From the NCBI GenBank assembly GCA_017852075.1, contig JAFMLQ010000023.1:1-32471 (forward strand): DNA of 32,471 bases, written 5' to 3'. Below the pieces are notes generated by a model. It did no database searches. It saw only the letters and a list, made by a program, of their open reading frames with translations, and was not told the origin of the DNA. Position 1 is the stretch's first letter. The number at the start of each line of letters is the position of its first letter. Source of the DNA: Flavobacteriaceae bacterium (GTDB lineage Bacteria > Bacteroidota > Bacteroidia > Flavobacteriales > Flavobacteriaceae). The position numbers and the translations under genes were made by a program. Positions 15,562-23,244 of the stretch are shown here, one piece after another.

Positions 15562-16881
15562 CTATTTTAAATGGCTGCTTTTCTTGCCGATCAAGATCAA
15601 ATCCGTTTGACGTCCGTTTACATAACGAAACCCATTTGGCCCAAAGTAGCCTGGTTCTTCCAACATGATGCGTACGTCTTTTTCCCATTCCTTAAGATAC
15701 ACTTTGGCGTTCAATTCAATGGCATAAACTGTGTTTTCATATAGTGGGTGTTCTCCCGATCCGGGGATGCCTTCTTGGGCGTCCCACATCCCAAAAGTCG
15801 TCCCTGCAGAGTGCCCGTACAAACCTAAAGGATGGGTGTAGATTTGTGGGCGTAAGCCTGCCGCTTTACTCGCTTCAATTGCCATTTTTAAGGTGGCGTT
15901 TCCTGTTCTTCCTGTTTTAAAATGGTCGGTCAACGCATCTTGAACAGCGTTTCCTTGGCGCAAGGCCTCTTTTAAGAATTCTGGTGCTTCTGTTTCCTCT
16001 GGTTTGAGTACATAGGCCAGTTCTTGACAATCGGTATTTAATGTCAAATAAGTAATGCCAAAATCGCAATGAACTAAGTCGCCCGGTTGGATGACGTCAA
16101 ATTTGGATTTCCCATCAAAAGCATATAGGTCGCTTGCTCCAGTACGTTGAACATCTACCGTGGGGTGAAACCAGGTTTTAAGTCCCAGAGCGGTGACTTT
16201 TTCACGCATCCACCAGACTACATCTTCCGTAGTCGTAACCCCTGGGGTGATCACGTCAGTAGAAAAAGCTTCAGCAATAATGTTATGGGTTATTGCGGAA
16301 AGTTGACTAAAAAGCGTCATTTCCAATGGGGTTCGCGTTTCGATCCACCTTACGGCAAGTGTTTCTGCTGAAACTACTCGTTTTTTAAATTTCTCTGGAA
16401 GAGCTTGCATCATTCCATCATAATCTGTTTTAGCCAATCCATCGGCAATGCCGTAATGTTCAGAGCTGTTAATTCCAATCTTTTGAGGATTTTGACTCAC
16501 GATATACTCCGCCAACGCTTTCCACTGATCGGGTTGTTCTTCTTTATTCCAAATGGATCGAATGTTGTTTCCAAAATTGTATCGTGTAATGGCAACAGGA
16601 TCTACTCCCTCTTTTGTTTTTGAAAACACCAAAATAGTACGTCTACGAGCATTGAGCCAAGTAGGAGGCAATAGGGTTTTGACTACAGGGTCTTCGTTGT
16701 ATTCTCGGGTAATCATCACCCAAAGGTCGATGTCTTGTTCTTCCATCAGTTGAGGAAGCAAATTTTGTATGCGTTCTTTTTGAATTTCATCAATTAAAGA
16801 AGCACGTTCCCGAAGGGGTAAAATATCTTGCGCAACTAAGGGCATTGAGATCATACTAAGTAAAAAAAAGAGTCGTTTCAT
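15562..16881 (-). CDS. Secreted M24-family metallopeptidase (Xaa-Pro aminopeptidase-like)
   Basis: The protein has 439 residues with a signal peptide (MKRLFFLLSMISMPLVAQ), so it is periplasmic or exported. An N-terminal creatinase-like domain (about 25-170) precedes the pita-bread catalytic domain. All five M24 metal ligands can be traced: Asp273 (HCDFG), Asp284 (NTDCQ), His357 (YGHSAG), Glu389 (AIELN) and Glu408 or 409 (MLEEPG). It should cleave N-terminal residues, probably before proline, using two metal ions. It is divergent from recA, with 105 bp between the starts, and carries a -7-like TAGGTTTA 17 nt before its ATG. Confidence 0.92.
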   Translation of the reverse strand: MKRLFFLLSMISMPLVAQDILPLRERASLIDEIQKERIQNLLPQLMEEQDIDLWVMITREYNEDPVVKTLLPPTWLNARRRTILVFSKTKEGVDPVAITRYNFGNNIRSIWNKEEQPDQWKALAEYIVSQNPQKIGINSSEHYGIADGLAKTDYDGMMQALPEKFKKRVVSAETLAVRWIETRTPLEMTLFSQLSAITHNIIAEAFSTDVITPGVTTTEDVVWWMREKVTALGLKTWFHPTVDVQRTGASDLYAFDGKSKFDVIQPGDLVHCDFGITYLTLNTDCQELAYVLKPEETEAPEFLKEALRQGNAVQDALTDHFKTGRTGNATLKMAIEASKAAGLRPQIYTHPLGLYGHSAGTTFGMWDAQEGIPGSGEHPLYENTVYAIELNAKVYLKEWEKDVRIMLEEPGYFGPNGFRYVNGRQTDLILIGKKSSHLK

Positions 16882-16898
16882 GAAGTATATTTATCCGC

Positions 16899-16906
16899 TA
16901 AACCTA
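16899..16906 (-). promoter_or_regulatory. Possible -7 element of the M24 peptidase gene (TAGGTTTA)
   Basis: On the minus strand TAGGTTTA matches seven of eight positions of TAnnTTTG and ends 17 nt before the ATG at 16881. It lies in the 105-bp divergent region shared with recA. Confidence 0.35.
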
Positions 16907-16940
16907 CAAAAAAATTGTTAATAATGCAGCTAAAACAGAC

Positions 16941-16971
16941 TTGGAAGGGGTGGGAAGAAACTGTACATTAG
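16941..16971 (+). promoter_or_regulatory. Putative recA promoter (-33 TTGG, -7 TACATTAG)
   Basis: TTG at 16941 and TACATTAG at 16964-16971 (seven of eight positions of TAnnTTTG) are 23 nt apart start to start, the same geometry as at trpS. The -7 element ends 15 nt before the recA ATG. I recognise no SOS/LexA-type operator in the 105-bp region. Confidence 0.5.
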
Positions 16972-16986
16972 CTAAAAAAGAGAGTT

Positions 16987-17994
16987 ATGGCAGAACAAGA
17001 TAGTGCAAAGTTAAAAGCCCTTAAGCTAACCCTAGACAAGCTAGACAAGACCTATGGGAAAGGGGCTGTGATGAAATTAGGCGATGAAGCCATTGAAGAA
17101 GTAGAGGCCATCCCCTCAGGTTCTTTAGGCCTGGATATTGCCTTGGGTGTGGGAGGCTATCCTCGGGGGCGTGTGATTGAAATTTACGGACCCGAATCTT
17201 CAGGTAAAACCACCTTAACTTTACATGCCATTGCAGAGTGCCAAAAGCAAGGAGGTATCGCCGCTTTTATCGATGCAGAACACGCTTTTGACCGATTTTA
17301 TGCAGAAAAATTGGGCGTAGATGTGGGAGAGCTTATCATTTCTCAACCTGACCATGGTGAACAAGCCCTTGAAATTGCAGATAACCTCATCCGCTCAGGA
17401 GCTATCGATATTGTAGTGATAGACTCCGTAGCAGCATTGACCCCAAAAAGTGAAATTGAGGGCGAAATGGGAGACTCCAAAATGGGACTTCACGCTAGAC
17501 TCATGTCACAAGCTCTAAGAAAGCTTACAGCTTCTATTAGCAAAACAAATTGTACCGTATTTTTTATCAATCAGCTCCGTGAAAAAATTGGAGTCATGTT
17601 TGGAAACCCCGAAACAACCACTGGAGGAAATGCATTGAAATTTTACGCTTCAGTTCGGTTAGACATTCGTCGCTCTACACAAATCAAAAGTGCTGAAGCT
17701 GAAGTCTTGGGAAATAAAACCCGTGTGAAAGTCGTCAAAAACAAAGTGGCGCCTCCCTTTCGTACGACCGAGTTTGACATCATGTATGGAGAAGGCATTT
17801 CAAAAATTGGAGAAATCATAGACCTTGGTGTGAACTACGAAATCATCAAAAAAAGTGGGTCTTGGTTTAGTTATGGAGATACCAAAATTGGTCAAGGACG
17901 TGATGCGGTCAAAAACTTGCTCTTAGACAATCCCGAATTGATGGAAGAGCTGGAACAAAAGATCATGGCAACAATAAAGGAAGTCAACGCATAA
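16987..17994 (+). CDS. recA: Recombinase RecA
   Basis: The protein has 335 residues, a normal length for Bacteroidota. The Walker A loop GPESSGKTT is at residues 68-76, followed by [10 protein letters not shown], the Walker B strand [12 protein letters not shown], the L1 region [23 protein letters not shown], and L2 with [21 protein letters not shown]. RecA forms ATP-dependent filaments on single-stranded DNA for homologous repair, SOS signalling and transformation. The C-terminus is short, without a long acidic tail. It is a single gene whose TAA abuts the TAG of the convergent acyltransferase gene. DprA, which loads RecA during transformation in other bacteria, lies 1.9 kb downstream. Confidence 0.99.
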   Translation: MAEQDSAKLKALKLTLDKLDKTYGKGAVMKLGDEAIEEVEAIPSGSLGLDIALGVGGYPRGRVIEIYGPESSGKTTLTLHAIAECQKQGGIAAFIDAEHAFDRFYAEKLGVDVGELIISQPDHGEQALEIADNLIRSGAIDIVVIDSVAALTPKSEIEGEMGDSKMGLHARLMSQALRKLTASISKTNCTVFFINQLREKIGVMFGNPETTTGGNALKFYASVRLDIRRSTQIKSAEAEVLGNKTRVKVVKNKVAPPFRTTEFDIMYGEGISKIGEIIDLGVNYEIIKKSGSWFSYGDTKIGQGRDAVKNLLLDNPELMEELEQKIMATIKEVNA

Positions 17995-18768
17995 CTATGC
18001 GGTCCTCTTTTTCCAAACTGTAATAGCGTTTACTGCATTTTGCTTGGGATCTGCCAATAATTCGCTTTTGATTTCTTGATGCATACGCTCCGTAAGTGGG
18101 TGAATATCCGCTTCCGTCATGCCTCGTGTTTCAATTAAATCCAACGCTTTTACGCGTAAAGATCCTGAGTAACCGTGGGTGGTGTACCAAGGAAATTTCC
18201 GTTTGCAATCCAAAAAAACCATAGGGAAAAGAGGCAGTTTGTGTTCTATTGCCAATTTAAAAGCCCCTCGTTTAAATGGGTTCAAAAGTAAGGTTTCGTC
18301 CAAGTACTCTTTCTCAGGAAAAATACAAATACTGTAGCCTTTGTCAATAACCTTGCGTGCCCGATTGTATACCTCAAAACGACTTTTGGAACTACTTCGA
18401 TCTACCATAATTGCCGCACGCTTGTATAAATAACCAAAAATGGGGATTTTTACAATCTCTTTTTTGCCCACAAAAACAAAGGGAGTCTTTCGCATACGAA
18501 GCATCAACATAATGTCAATATAACTAGTGTGATTGGCCACCAAAACCATACTTACACCCTCAGGAGGAAACCGATTGAGTCGTTTTATCCAAAACCCCAT
18601 TCCAAAAAGTACAAAAGGCGCCCAAATGTTTCGGGCAACCCAATACACATAACGGTAACCATTAGGAAGAATTAAAAACAGTGATAAAGGAATAAAAAAG
18701 AGAACGACAGGTACCGCACCTAGCAAATAAAACCAAATCCGCCACAAGACCAATAGCACTTTTCTCAT
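17995..18768 (-). CDS. Lysophospholipid acyltransferase (PlsC family)
   Basis: The protein has 257 residues. One or two N-terminal membrane helices (about 7-32) precede the acyltransferase domain. The HX4D catalytic motif is VANHTSYIDIML, followed by the block KKEIVKIPIFGYLYKRAAIMVDR and by FPEKEYLDETLLLNPFKRGAFKL, which replaces the usual FPEGTRS. VKALDLIETRGM closes the domain. It is probably a 1-acyl-glycerol-3-phosphate acyltransferase making phosphatidic acid at the inner membrane; acyl transfer to another lipid, such as an ornithine lipid, is possible. The FPEK variant is worth noting but keeps the Glu. Its stop abuts that of recA with no base between. Confidence 0.9.
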   Translation of the reverse strand: MRKVLLVLWRIWFYLLGAVPVVLFFIPLSLFLILPNGYRYVYWVARNIWAPFVLFGMGFWIKRLNRFPPEGVSMVLVANHTSYIDIMLMLRMRKTPFVFVGKKEIVKIPIFGYLYKRAAIMVDRSSSKSRFEVYNRARKVIDKGYSICIFPEKEYLDETLLLNPFKRGAFKLAIEHKLPLFPMVFLDCKRKFPWYTTHGYSGSLRVKALDLIETRGMTEADIHPLTERMHQEIKSELLADPKQNAVNAITVWKKRTA

Positions 18769-18866
18769 GGGTTAAAGATATTGATTAATAAATTAGGTAT
18801 TCCCCTATCTCTTTTCAATATAATGGTATCCCAAGACCACATAAAAATAGAAGACTTTAAAAATAG

Positions 18867-18897
18867 TTGCTCCCCTATGTGAGGAACCTTACCTTTG
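18867..18897 (+). promoter_or_regulatory. trpS promoter (-33 TTG, -7 TACCTTTG)
   Basis: TTG at 18867 and an exact TACCTTTG at 18890-18897 are 23 nt apart start to start. The -7 element ends 14 nt before the ATG at 18912. This is the best promoter in the window and is the reason for rejecting the upstream TTG start, which would put the promoter inside the coding region. Confidence 0.65.
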
Positions 18898-18911
18898 TGA
18901 AAAAATTTGAA

Positions 18912-19880
18912 ATGGCTCGAATTTTAACTGGAGTACAGTCCACTGGTACACCTCATTTAGGAAATCTGCTTGGAGCAGTGCTCCCCGCCATTGAAATGGC
19001 AGAAACATCTTCCGATGATTCGTTTTTGTTTATCGCAGACTTGCATTCATTGACCCAAATTAAAAAGGGGGAGTCTCTGCGAGAAAATACCTTTTCTACT
19101 GCAGCTACATGGCTTGCCTGTGGTTTGGATATCAAAAAGACTCATTTCTACAAACAAAGTGATGTGAGTGAGGTAACTGAGCTGGCGTGGTACCTCAGTT
19201 GTTTTTTCCCCTACCAGCGCCTAACCTTGGCTCACTCATTTAAGGACAAGTCTGAAGATTTATCAGACGTCAATACAGGCTTGTTCACCTATCCCATGTT
19301 GATGGCTGCAGATATTCTTTTGTACGACGCAGAAATTGTACCAGTAGGAAAAGACCAATTACAACATTTGGAAATCACTAGAGATGTCGCCTCGCGGTTT
19401 AACCATCAAATGGGAGATACCTTTGTCATTCCCAAGGCTAAAGTTCAAGAACATACGCAACACATTCCTGGAACTGATGGTCAGAAAATGAGTAAGTCAA
19501 AAAATAATACCATCAATGTTTTTCTTCCAGAAAAAAAACTGCGAAAACAGATCATGAGTATCCAAACCGACAGTACACCACTAGAAGATCCGAAAGATCC
19601 TGATACCTGTACCGTCTTTGCCCTTTACTCCCTATTAGCTCCCGCTTCGTCTCGTCAAGAATTACGCGCACGTTATCAAGCAGGGGGAATGGGTTACGGC
19701 TATGCCAAACAGTTGCTCTTAGATCTCATCTTAGACCGTTTTTCTAAAGAGCGTGAAAAATATGACTACTTTCATCAGCATCCCGAGGAGGTGTATATCG
19801 CCCTCGCTAAGGGTGCCGAAAAAGCACGAAAAGTAGCACAAGAAGTTTTACTTCGCATCCGAGATAAAGTAGGCTACTAG
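18912..19880 (+). CDS. trpS: Tryptophan--tRNA ligase
   Basis: The protein has 322 residues and starts MARILTGVQSTGTPHLGNLLGA. The class I 'HIGH' motif is PHLGN and the 'KMSKS' loop is QKMSKSKNNT. Between them are FIADLHSLTQ, the YPMLMAADILLYDAEIVPVG stretch that contacts the tryptophan pocket, and KDQLQHLEITRDVASRFN. It charges tRNA-Trp in the cytoplasm. Length matches bacterial TrpRS (about 320-340). I choose the ATG at 18912 over a TTG at 18867 because a clear promoter lies between them. Its TAG shares two bases with the convergent dprA stop (19877-19880, CTAG). Confidence 0.98.
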   Translation: MARILTGVQSTGTPHLGNLLGAVLPAIEMAETSSDDSFLFIADLHSLTQIKKGESLRENTFSTAATWLACGLDIKKTHFYKQSDVSEVTELAWYLSCFFPYQRLTLAHSFKDKSEDLSDVNTGLFTYPMLMAADILLYDAEIVPVGKDQLQHLEITRDVASRFNHQMGDTFVIPKAKVQEHTQHIPGTDGQKMSKSKNNTINVFLPEKKLRKQIMSIQTDSTPLEDPKDPDTCTVFALYSLLAPASSRQELRARYQAGGMGYGYAKQLLLDLILDRFSKEREKYDYFHQHPEEVYIALAKGAEKARKVAQEVLLRIRDKVGY

Positions 19881-20973
19881 ATCAGTTCATAATACTTTCC
19901 TGGCAGTGCACGTACTACGCCTTGCATTTCCAATTCCATTAGTATTGCTGCGGTTTTACTTATTTTTTGTCCTACCTCTAAAGCCAATTCATCTAGATGG
20001 ATTTTAGAACGCTGTTGCAGTATTTCTGCCATTTTCTGCTCTTCCTCATTCAGTTGTACAAAAAGGGTTTTTTGTATGCTTTTAGGAATTGAATCGTTTT
20101 CCCAACCCAAAGCGTGAACAAGTTGCTGGGGATCGGAAAGTAATTGTGCTTTGTGTTGGACGATCAGTTGATGACAGCCCTGGCTTTTATAATCGGAATA
20201 ACGTCCAGGAACGGCATATAATTCCCGACCATACTGGTGCGCAAGGTTCGCTGTATTCATACTCCCCCCTACAACTCCAGACTCAATGACTACTGTAGCA
20301 TGAGCCATACCTGCAATCAAACGATTTCTTCTTGGAAAATTAACACGATGAAATTCAGTTTCTGGCAAGAAATCTGTGACTAATGCTCCATTTGTCAGTA
20401 TTTTTTTGCCGTAGCAGTGTGTTCTTTAGGATAAATAAATTCCAACCCGTGTGCCAGGCAAGCCACGGTCTCCAAACCGTGTTTTAAAGCTGCACGATGC
20501 GCGATAATGTCAATCCCACGAGCTAAACCAGAACAGATGATTGGGTTGTATGGGCGCAAACAACGAATTAATTCCTCGCAAAAAGCTTTACCGTGGGGAG
20601 TGTTTTGTCTTGTCCCTACGATACTGATAATTTTCCGCGCTTTAAATTTGGTAAGCCCTTGATAAAAAAGAAGTAACGGTGCGTCTGAACAATAGGAAAG
20701 AGGTAACGGATAGTCTGAAGTGCCAAATCTTAAATGATGGACTTGATGTCGTGCTAAAAGTAGCTTTTGTTTTTCCACTTTGGGAAGTACTTTTTCCCAA
20801 GCTGCAAGGGATTTACAAGCGTTTTCTCCAAGTCCAGGGACTGATTCCCATTCTGAAGTACTTGCTTTAAAAATGGCGGTGGCGCTTCCAAAATGAAGAA
20901 GTAACTTTTGGCAACGCTGCCATCCAATACCGGGAAGGTGCTCCAATACAAGGCAAGCTTCGAGTTCTGTCAT
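19877..20973 (-). CDS. dprA: DNA-processing protein DprA, reading frame interrupted by a -1 shift at an A7 run
   Basis: Two frames together make one DprA. The first part (20973 to a TGA at 20395-20397) has the helix-hairpin-helix start (LEHLPGIGWQRCQKLL, VPGLGENACKSL) and the Rossmann-like half: ISIVGTRQNTPHGKAF, IICSGLARGIDIIAHRAAL, CLAHGLEFIYPKEH. The second part, in the -1 frame to 19877, has VNFPRRNRLIAGMAHATVVIES, the GREL-YAVPGR segment and a C-terminal winged helix (about the last 65 residues). At 20401-20407 the run A7 is read GCA AAA AAA TAC TGA; stepping back one base gives KKILTNGALVTDFLPETEF, a normal DprA junction. DprA protects incoming single-stranded DNA and loads RecA. Whether it is made by recoding, is mutated, or reflects an assembly error cannot be decided here. 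Confidence 0.88.
20401..20407 (-). other. A_AAA_AAA slippery heptamer at the dprA frame break
   Basis: In the coding (minus) strand the seven A are phased as gcA AAA AAA, the canonical X_XXY_YYZ arrangement for tandem -1 slippage. The zero frame stops at a TGA one codon later; the -1 frame continues through the rest of DprA. I see no strong hairpin immediately downstream (only a 4-bp TGAC/GTCA pairing) and no purine-rich Shine-Dalgarno-like stimulator at the right distance upstream. An eighth A would also restore the frame. Confidence 0.6.
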
Positions 20974-20992
20974 GGCGTTGAGGTCTGTTTTA

Positions 20993-21000
20993 CTAAGATA
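20993..21000 (-). promoter_or_regulatory. Possible -7 element of dprA (TATCTTAG)
   Basis: On the minus strand TATCTTAG matches seven of eight positions of TAnnTTTG and ends 19 nt before the dprA ATG at 20973, in the 86-bp region between dprA and the divergent SPOR gene. Confidence 0.35.
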
Positions 21001-21046
21001 CTAAACCTTCGTTCGGTACGTTTTAAATTTTGTAGCATTATTTTAC

Positions 21047-21054
21047 TATTTTTG
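21047..21054 (+). promoter_or_regulatory. -7-like element directly before the SPOR-domain gene (TATTTTTG)
   Basis: TATTTTTG is an exact match to TAnnTTTG but ends only 5 nt before the ATG at 21060. If it is used, the mRNA would be leaderless or nearly so. In such an AT-rich gap a chance match is possible. Confidence 0.35.
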
Positions 21055-21059
21055 GTTCA

Positions 21060-22025
21060 ATGCAATTAACTCGCTTCATACAAGAATTACTATACCAATA
21101 CGAATGTGTAACGGTTCCACATTTCGGAGCGTTTTTGACACGTTCTTTTGGTGCTCAGGTAGCCCCAGACGGTTTCTTTTATCCACCCAGGAAAGAGGTC
21201 AATTTCAATCAACTTTTAACTGCAAACGATGGAGTGTTGGCGCATTATGTAGCGCGAAAAGAAAACATTACCTACGAAAATGCGCTGCGGAATATCGAAA
21301 AAGAAGTCAGCAATTGGAAAAAAAAGCTGCAAACACAAACCCTGCGTTTTCCCGGTGTTGGAGAAATTCGACTGAATCAAGAACGAAAAATACAATTTAG
21401 CCCCTGGGGGAAAGTCAACTTCGATTTGAACTCTTTTGGTTTACATTCTTTTGAACGTAAGTCTATCCAAATATCTGTTAAATACCCAAAACCTCATTCC
21501 ATTATGAAAGACACGACTAAAGACGAATTAATGTTTACTCCTGAACAAGAGGAAGCTTCAAAAAAATCGCCAATTCTTCGCTATGCCGCAGTGGGTATTA
21601 TCGGGATTGCTCTATTGGGGGTTTCCTACTTTTTTGGTGATCGTTATGTTACAGAACAGCAAATTCTTGCTCAAGAAGAAGCCCAAAGTCAAATCGAAAA
21701 AAATGTACAAGAAGCTACTTTCGACCTTGGAAGCCTCCCTTCTATTGATGTCGCTGTAATTGCAAACCCTCCAAGAGAAGAAGTCGTTTTGGATCAAGTG
21801 TATTACAGTGTAATAGCAGGCTCTTTTCGCTCTATAGAAAATGCAGAAAAAAAGGTTGCGGATCTAAAATCTGAAGGTTATCCAGCCGCTCTGGCTCAAG
21901 CAAGCCCTGACGGTCTTTACCGTGCTGCTTATGGTCGATATGCCTCTAAAAAAGAAGCGATCAATATGCTTTATTTTTTAAAATATACCCTAGAGGAAGA
22001 GGCTTGGTATCTAGAAGAACGCTAG
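21060..22025 (+). CDS. HU-CCDC81 and SPOR domain protein, inner-membrane anchored
   Basis: The protein has 321 residues. The N-terminal about 130 residues resemble the paired HU-like domains of Bacteroidota 'HU-CCDC81' proteins (YQYECVTVPHFGAFLTRSFG, then EVNFNQLLTANDGVLAHYVA, RFPGVGEIRLNQERKIQFSP). One transmembrane helix follows (about 171-193). A Glu/Gln-rich linker leads to a C-terminal SPOR domain (about 246-320, QVYYSVIAGSFRSIENAEKKVADLK ... GLYRAAYGRY). SPOR domains bind denuded glycan strands at the division septum. The protein probably spans the inner membrane with the HU-like part in the cytoplasm and SPOR in the periplasm, perhaps linking division-site wall to another factor. Its stop is one base from the convergent EnvC-like gene. 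Confidence 0.88.
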   Translation: MQLTRFIQELLYQYECVTVPHFGAFLTRSFGAQVAPDGFFYPPRKEVNFNQLLTANDGVLAHYVARKENITYENALRNIEKEVSNWKKKLQTQTLRFPGVGEIRLNQERKIQFSPWGKVNFDLNSFGLHSFERKSIQISVKYPKPHSIMKDTTKDELMFTPEQEEASKKSPILRYAAVGIIGIALLGVSYFFGDRYVTEQQILAQEEAQSQIEKNVQEATFDLGSLPSIDVAVIANPPREEVVLDQVYYSVIAGSFRSIENAEKKVADLKSEGYPAALAQASPDGLYRAAYGRYASKKEAINMLYFLKYTLEEEAWYLEER

Positions 22026-22026
22026 G

Positions 22027-23244
22027 CTACATCTGAAAGACCCAATCTTTGGGATTCAACGCTTTTACATTGTTAAAAATCCCAAATTGCAGCTGGGTTT
22101 TTCCTGTTTGCTGATTGGTAAAAACTTCACCTATGGTTTGTTTTGCCTTTACTTTTTCACCTTTTTTGACATAAAGTTTTGCCAAATTGGTATATAAGGT
22201 GATGAAGTTACCGTGGCGAATGAGCACAGAAGGATTGCTCCCTTTAATCACGATCACCGACATCACTTCTCCTTCAAATACTGCACGTACTTGGGCGGAA
22301 GGTTCTGTTGCCAAAACCACACCATTACTTTGAATGGTGGTCGTTTTTACAACAGGATGCGGCTGTCTTCCAAATCCTTGAATGACTACTCCTTTTTCTA
22401 AAGGCCAAGGGAGACGCCCTTTATTTGCCTGAAAATTAGTGGCAATTAATTTCGCTTCAGGAGTAAGTTGAAATGTTTTGTTGTCCTTTTTGCCTACGGC
22501 TTTATTTGAGGCAGCAATTGCTTCACGTATCAATCGATTGATTTCGCGGTCTATCGCTTTCCGCTTTTTTTCCTTTTCTGCAATCTGTGCAGCAAGGGAA
22601 CGTTCTTTACGTTTTAAAGTTTTGATCAAATTTTGCTGTCGATTGCGTTCCTTTTGAAGCTCCTCTTGCACTGCTCTATTCTCGTTAACTAGAGCCAACT
22701 TGGTCGCTTTTTCATCGATTAAAGTTTTATTGAGCTGTTGTAAAAGGGTTGTTTTTTCTGCAATGGCGATCCCCTGTTTTCTTCGGTAACGAGCGTATTG
22801 CTTTAAATATTGAATGCGTTTGTAGGCTTGTAAAAAATTTTCTGATGAAAACAAAAACATCAATCGGTTTTGAAGCGATTTACTGGCATAGGACTTCTGA
22901 ATCATTTTTGCATATTCTGATTTGAGTGCTTCCAATTCTTTTCTTTGGTCAGCAATACTTCTTTCGTTTAATGCAATTCTACGGGTCAATAAATTGGCCT
23001 GCTGATTGGTGACTTTTATCAATTCTGAACGAACATTGAGTTTTACTTGTAAATCTTCTACCTCAGAAAGGGCGTTTTTGCGGGTTTTTGTATTGGAGAA
23101 AAGGAGATTATTGATTTGTTTTATTTCATTTTTTAACTGAAGGCGTTGGGCTTCCAATTGTTTTTGTTGCCTTGAACTTTGTTGAGCAAATCCATTTCCC
23201 AATCCAATGCAGAGCAACATCAGAATAAGCACAATTCTTCTCAT
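22027..23244 (-). CDS. EnvC-like murein hydrolase activator (degenerate M23/LytM protein)
   Basis: The protein has 405 residues. A signal peptide (MRRIVLILMLLCIGLGNGFAQ) is followed by a long coiled coil (about 22-245, rich in Lys, Gln, Glu and Leu) and a C-terminal LytM/M23 domain (about 285-404). The zinc site is broken: where active M23 enzymes have HxGxD, this one reads NGVVLATEPSAQVRAVF, and the final HxH is QFG in LQFGIF; only RHGNFITLY keeps a His. This matches EnvC-type activators, which open amidase active sites at the septum rather than cutting peptidoglycan. Periplasmic. It is the last gene of the dut > nucleotidyltransferase > DUF4292 > envC-like operon, directly after DUF4292. 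Confidence 0.88.
   Translation of the reverse strand: MRRIVLILMLLCIGLGNGFAQQSSRQQKQLEAQRLQLKNEIKQINNLLFSNTKTRKNALSEVEDLQVKLNVRSELIKVTNQQANLLTRRIALNERSIADQRKELEALKSEYAKMIQKSYASKSLQNRLMFLFSSENFLQAYKRIQYLKQYARYRRKQGIAIAEKTTLLQQLNKTLIDEKATKLALVNENRAVQEELQKERNRQQNLIKTLKRKERSLAAQIAEKEKKRKAIDREINRLIREAIAASNKAVGKKDNKTFQLTPEAKLIATNFQANKGRLPWPLEKGVVIQGFGRQPHPVVKTTTIQSNGVVLATEPSAQVRAVFEGEVMSVIVIKGSNPSVLIRHGNFITLYTNLAKLYVKKGEKVKAKQTIGEVFTNQQTGKTQLQFGIFNNVKALNPKDWVFQM

Noticed and set aside
19877-20368. The second half of dprA as a separate gene starting at an internal codon
   Set aside because: The sequence before that start continues in frame as normal DprA back to the A7 run, so it is the 3' part of one gene.
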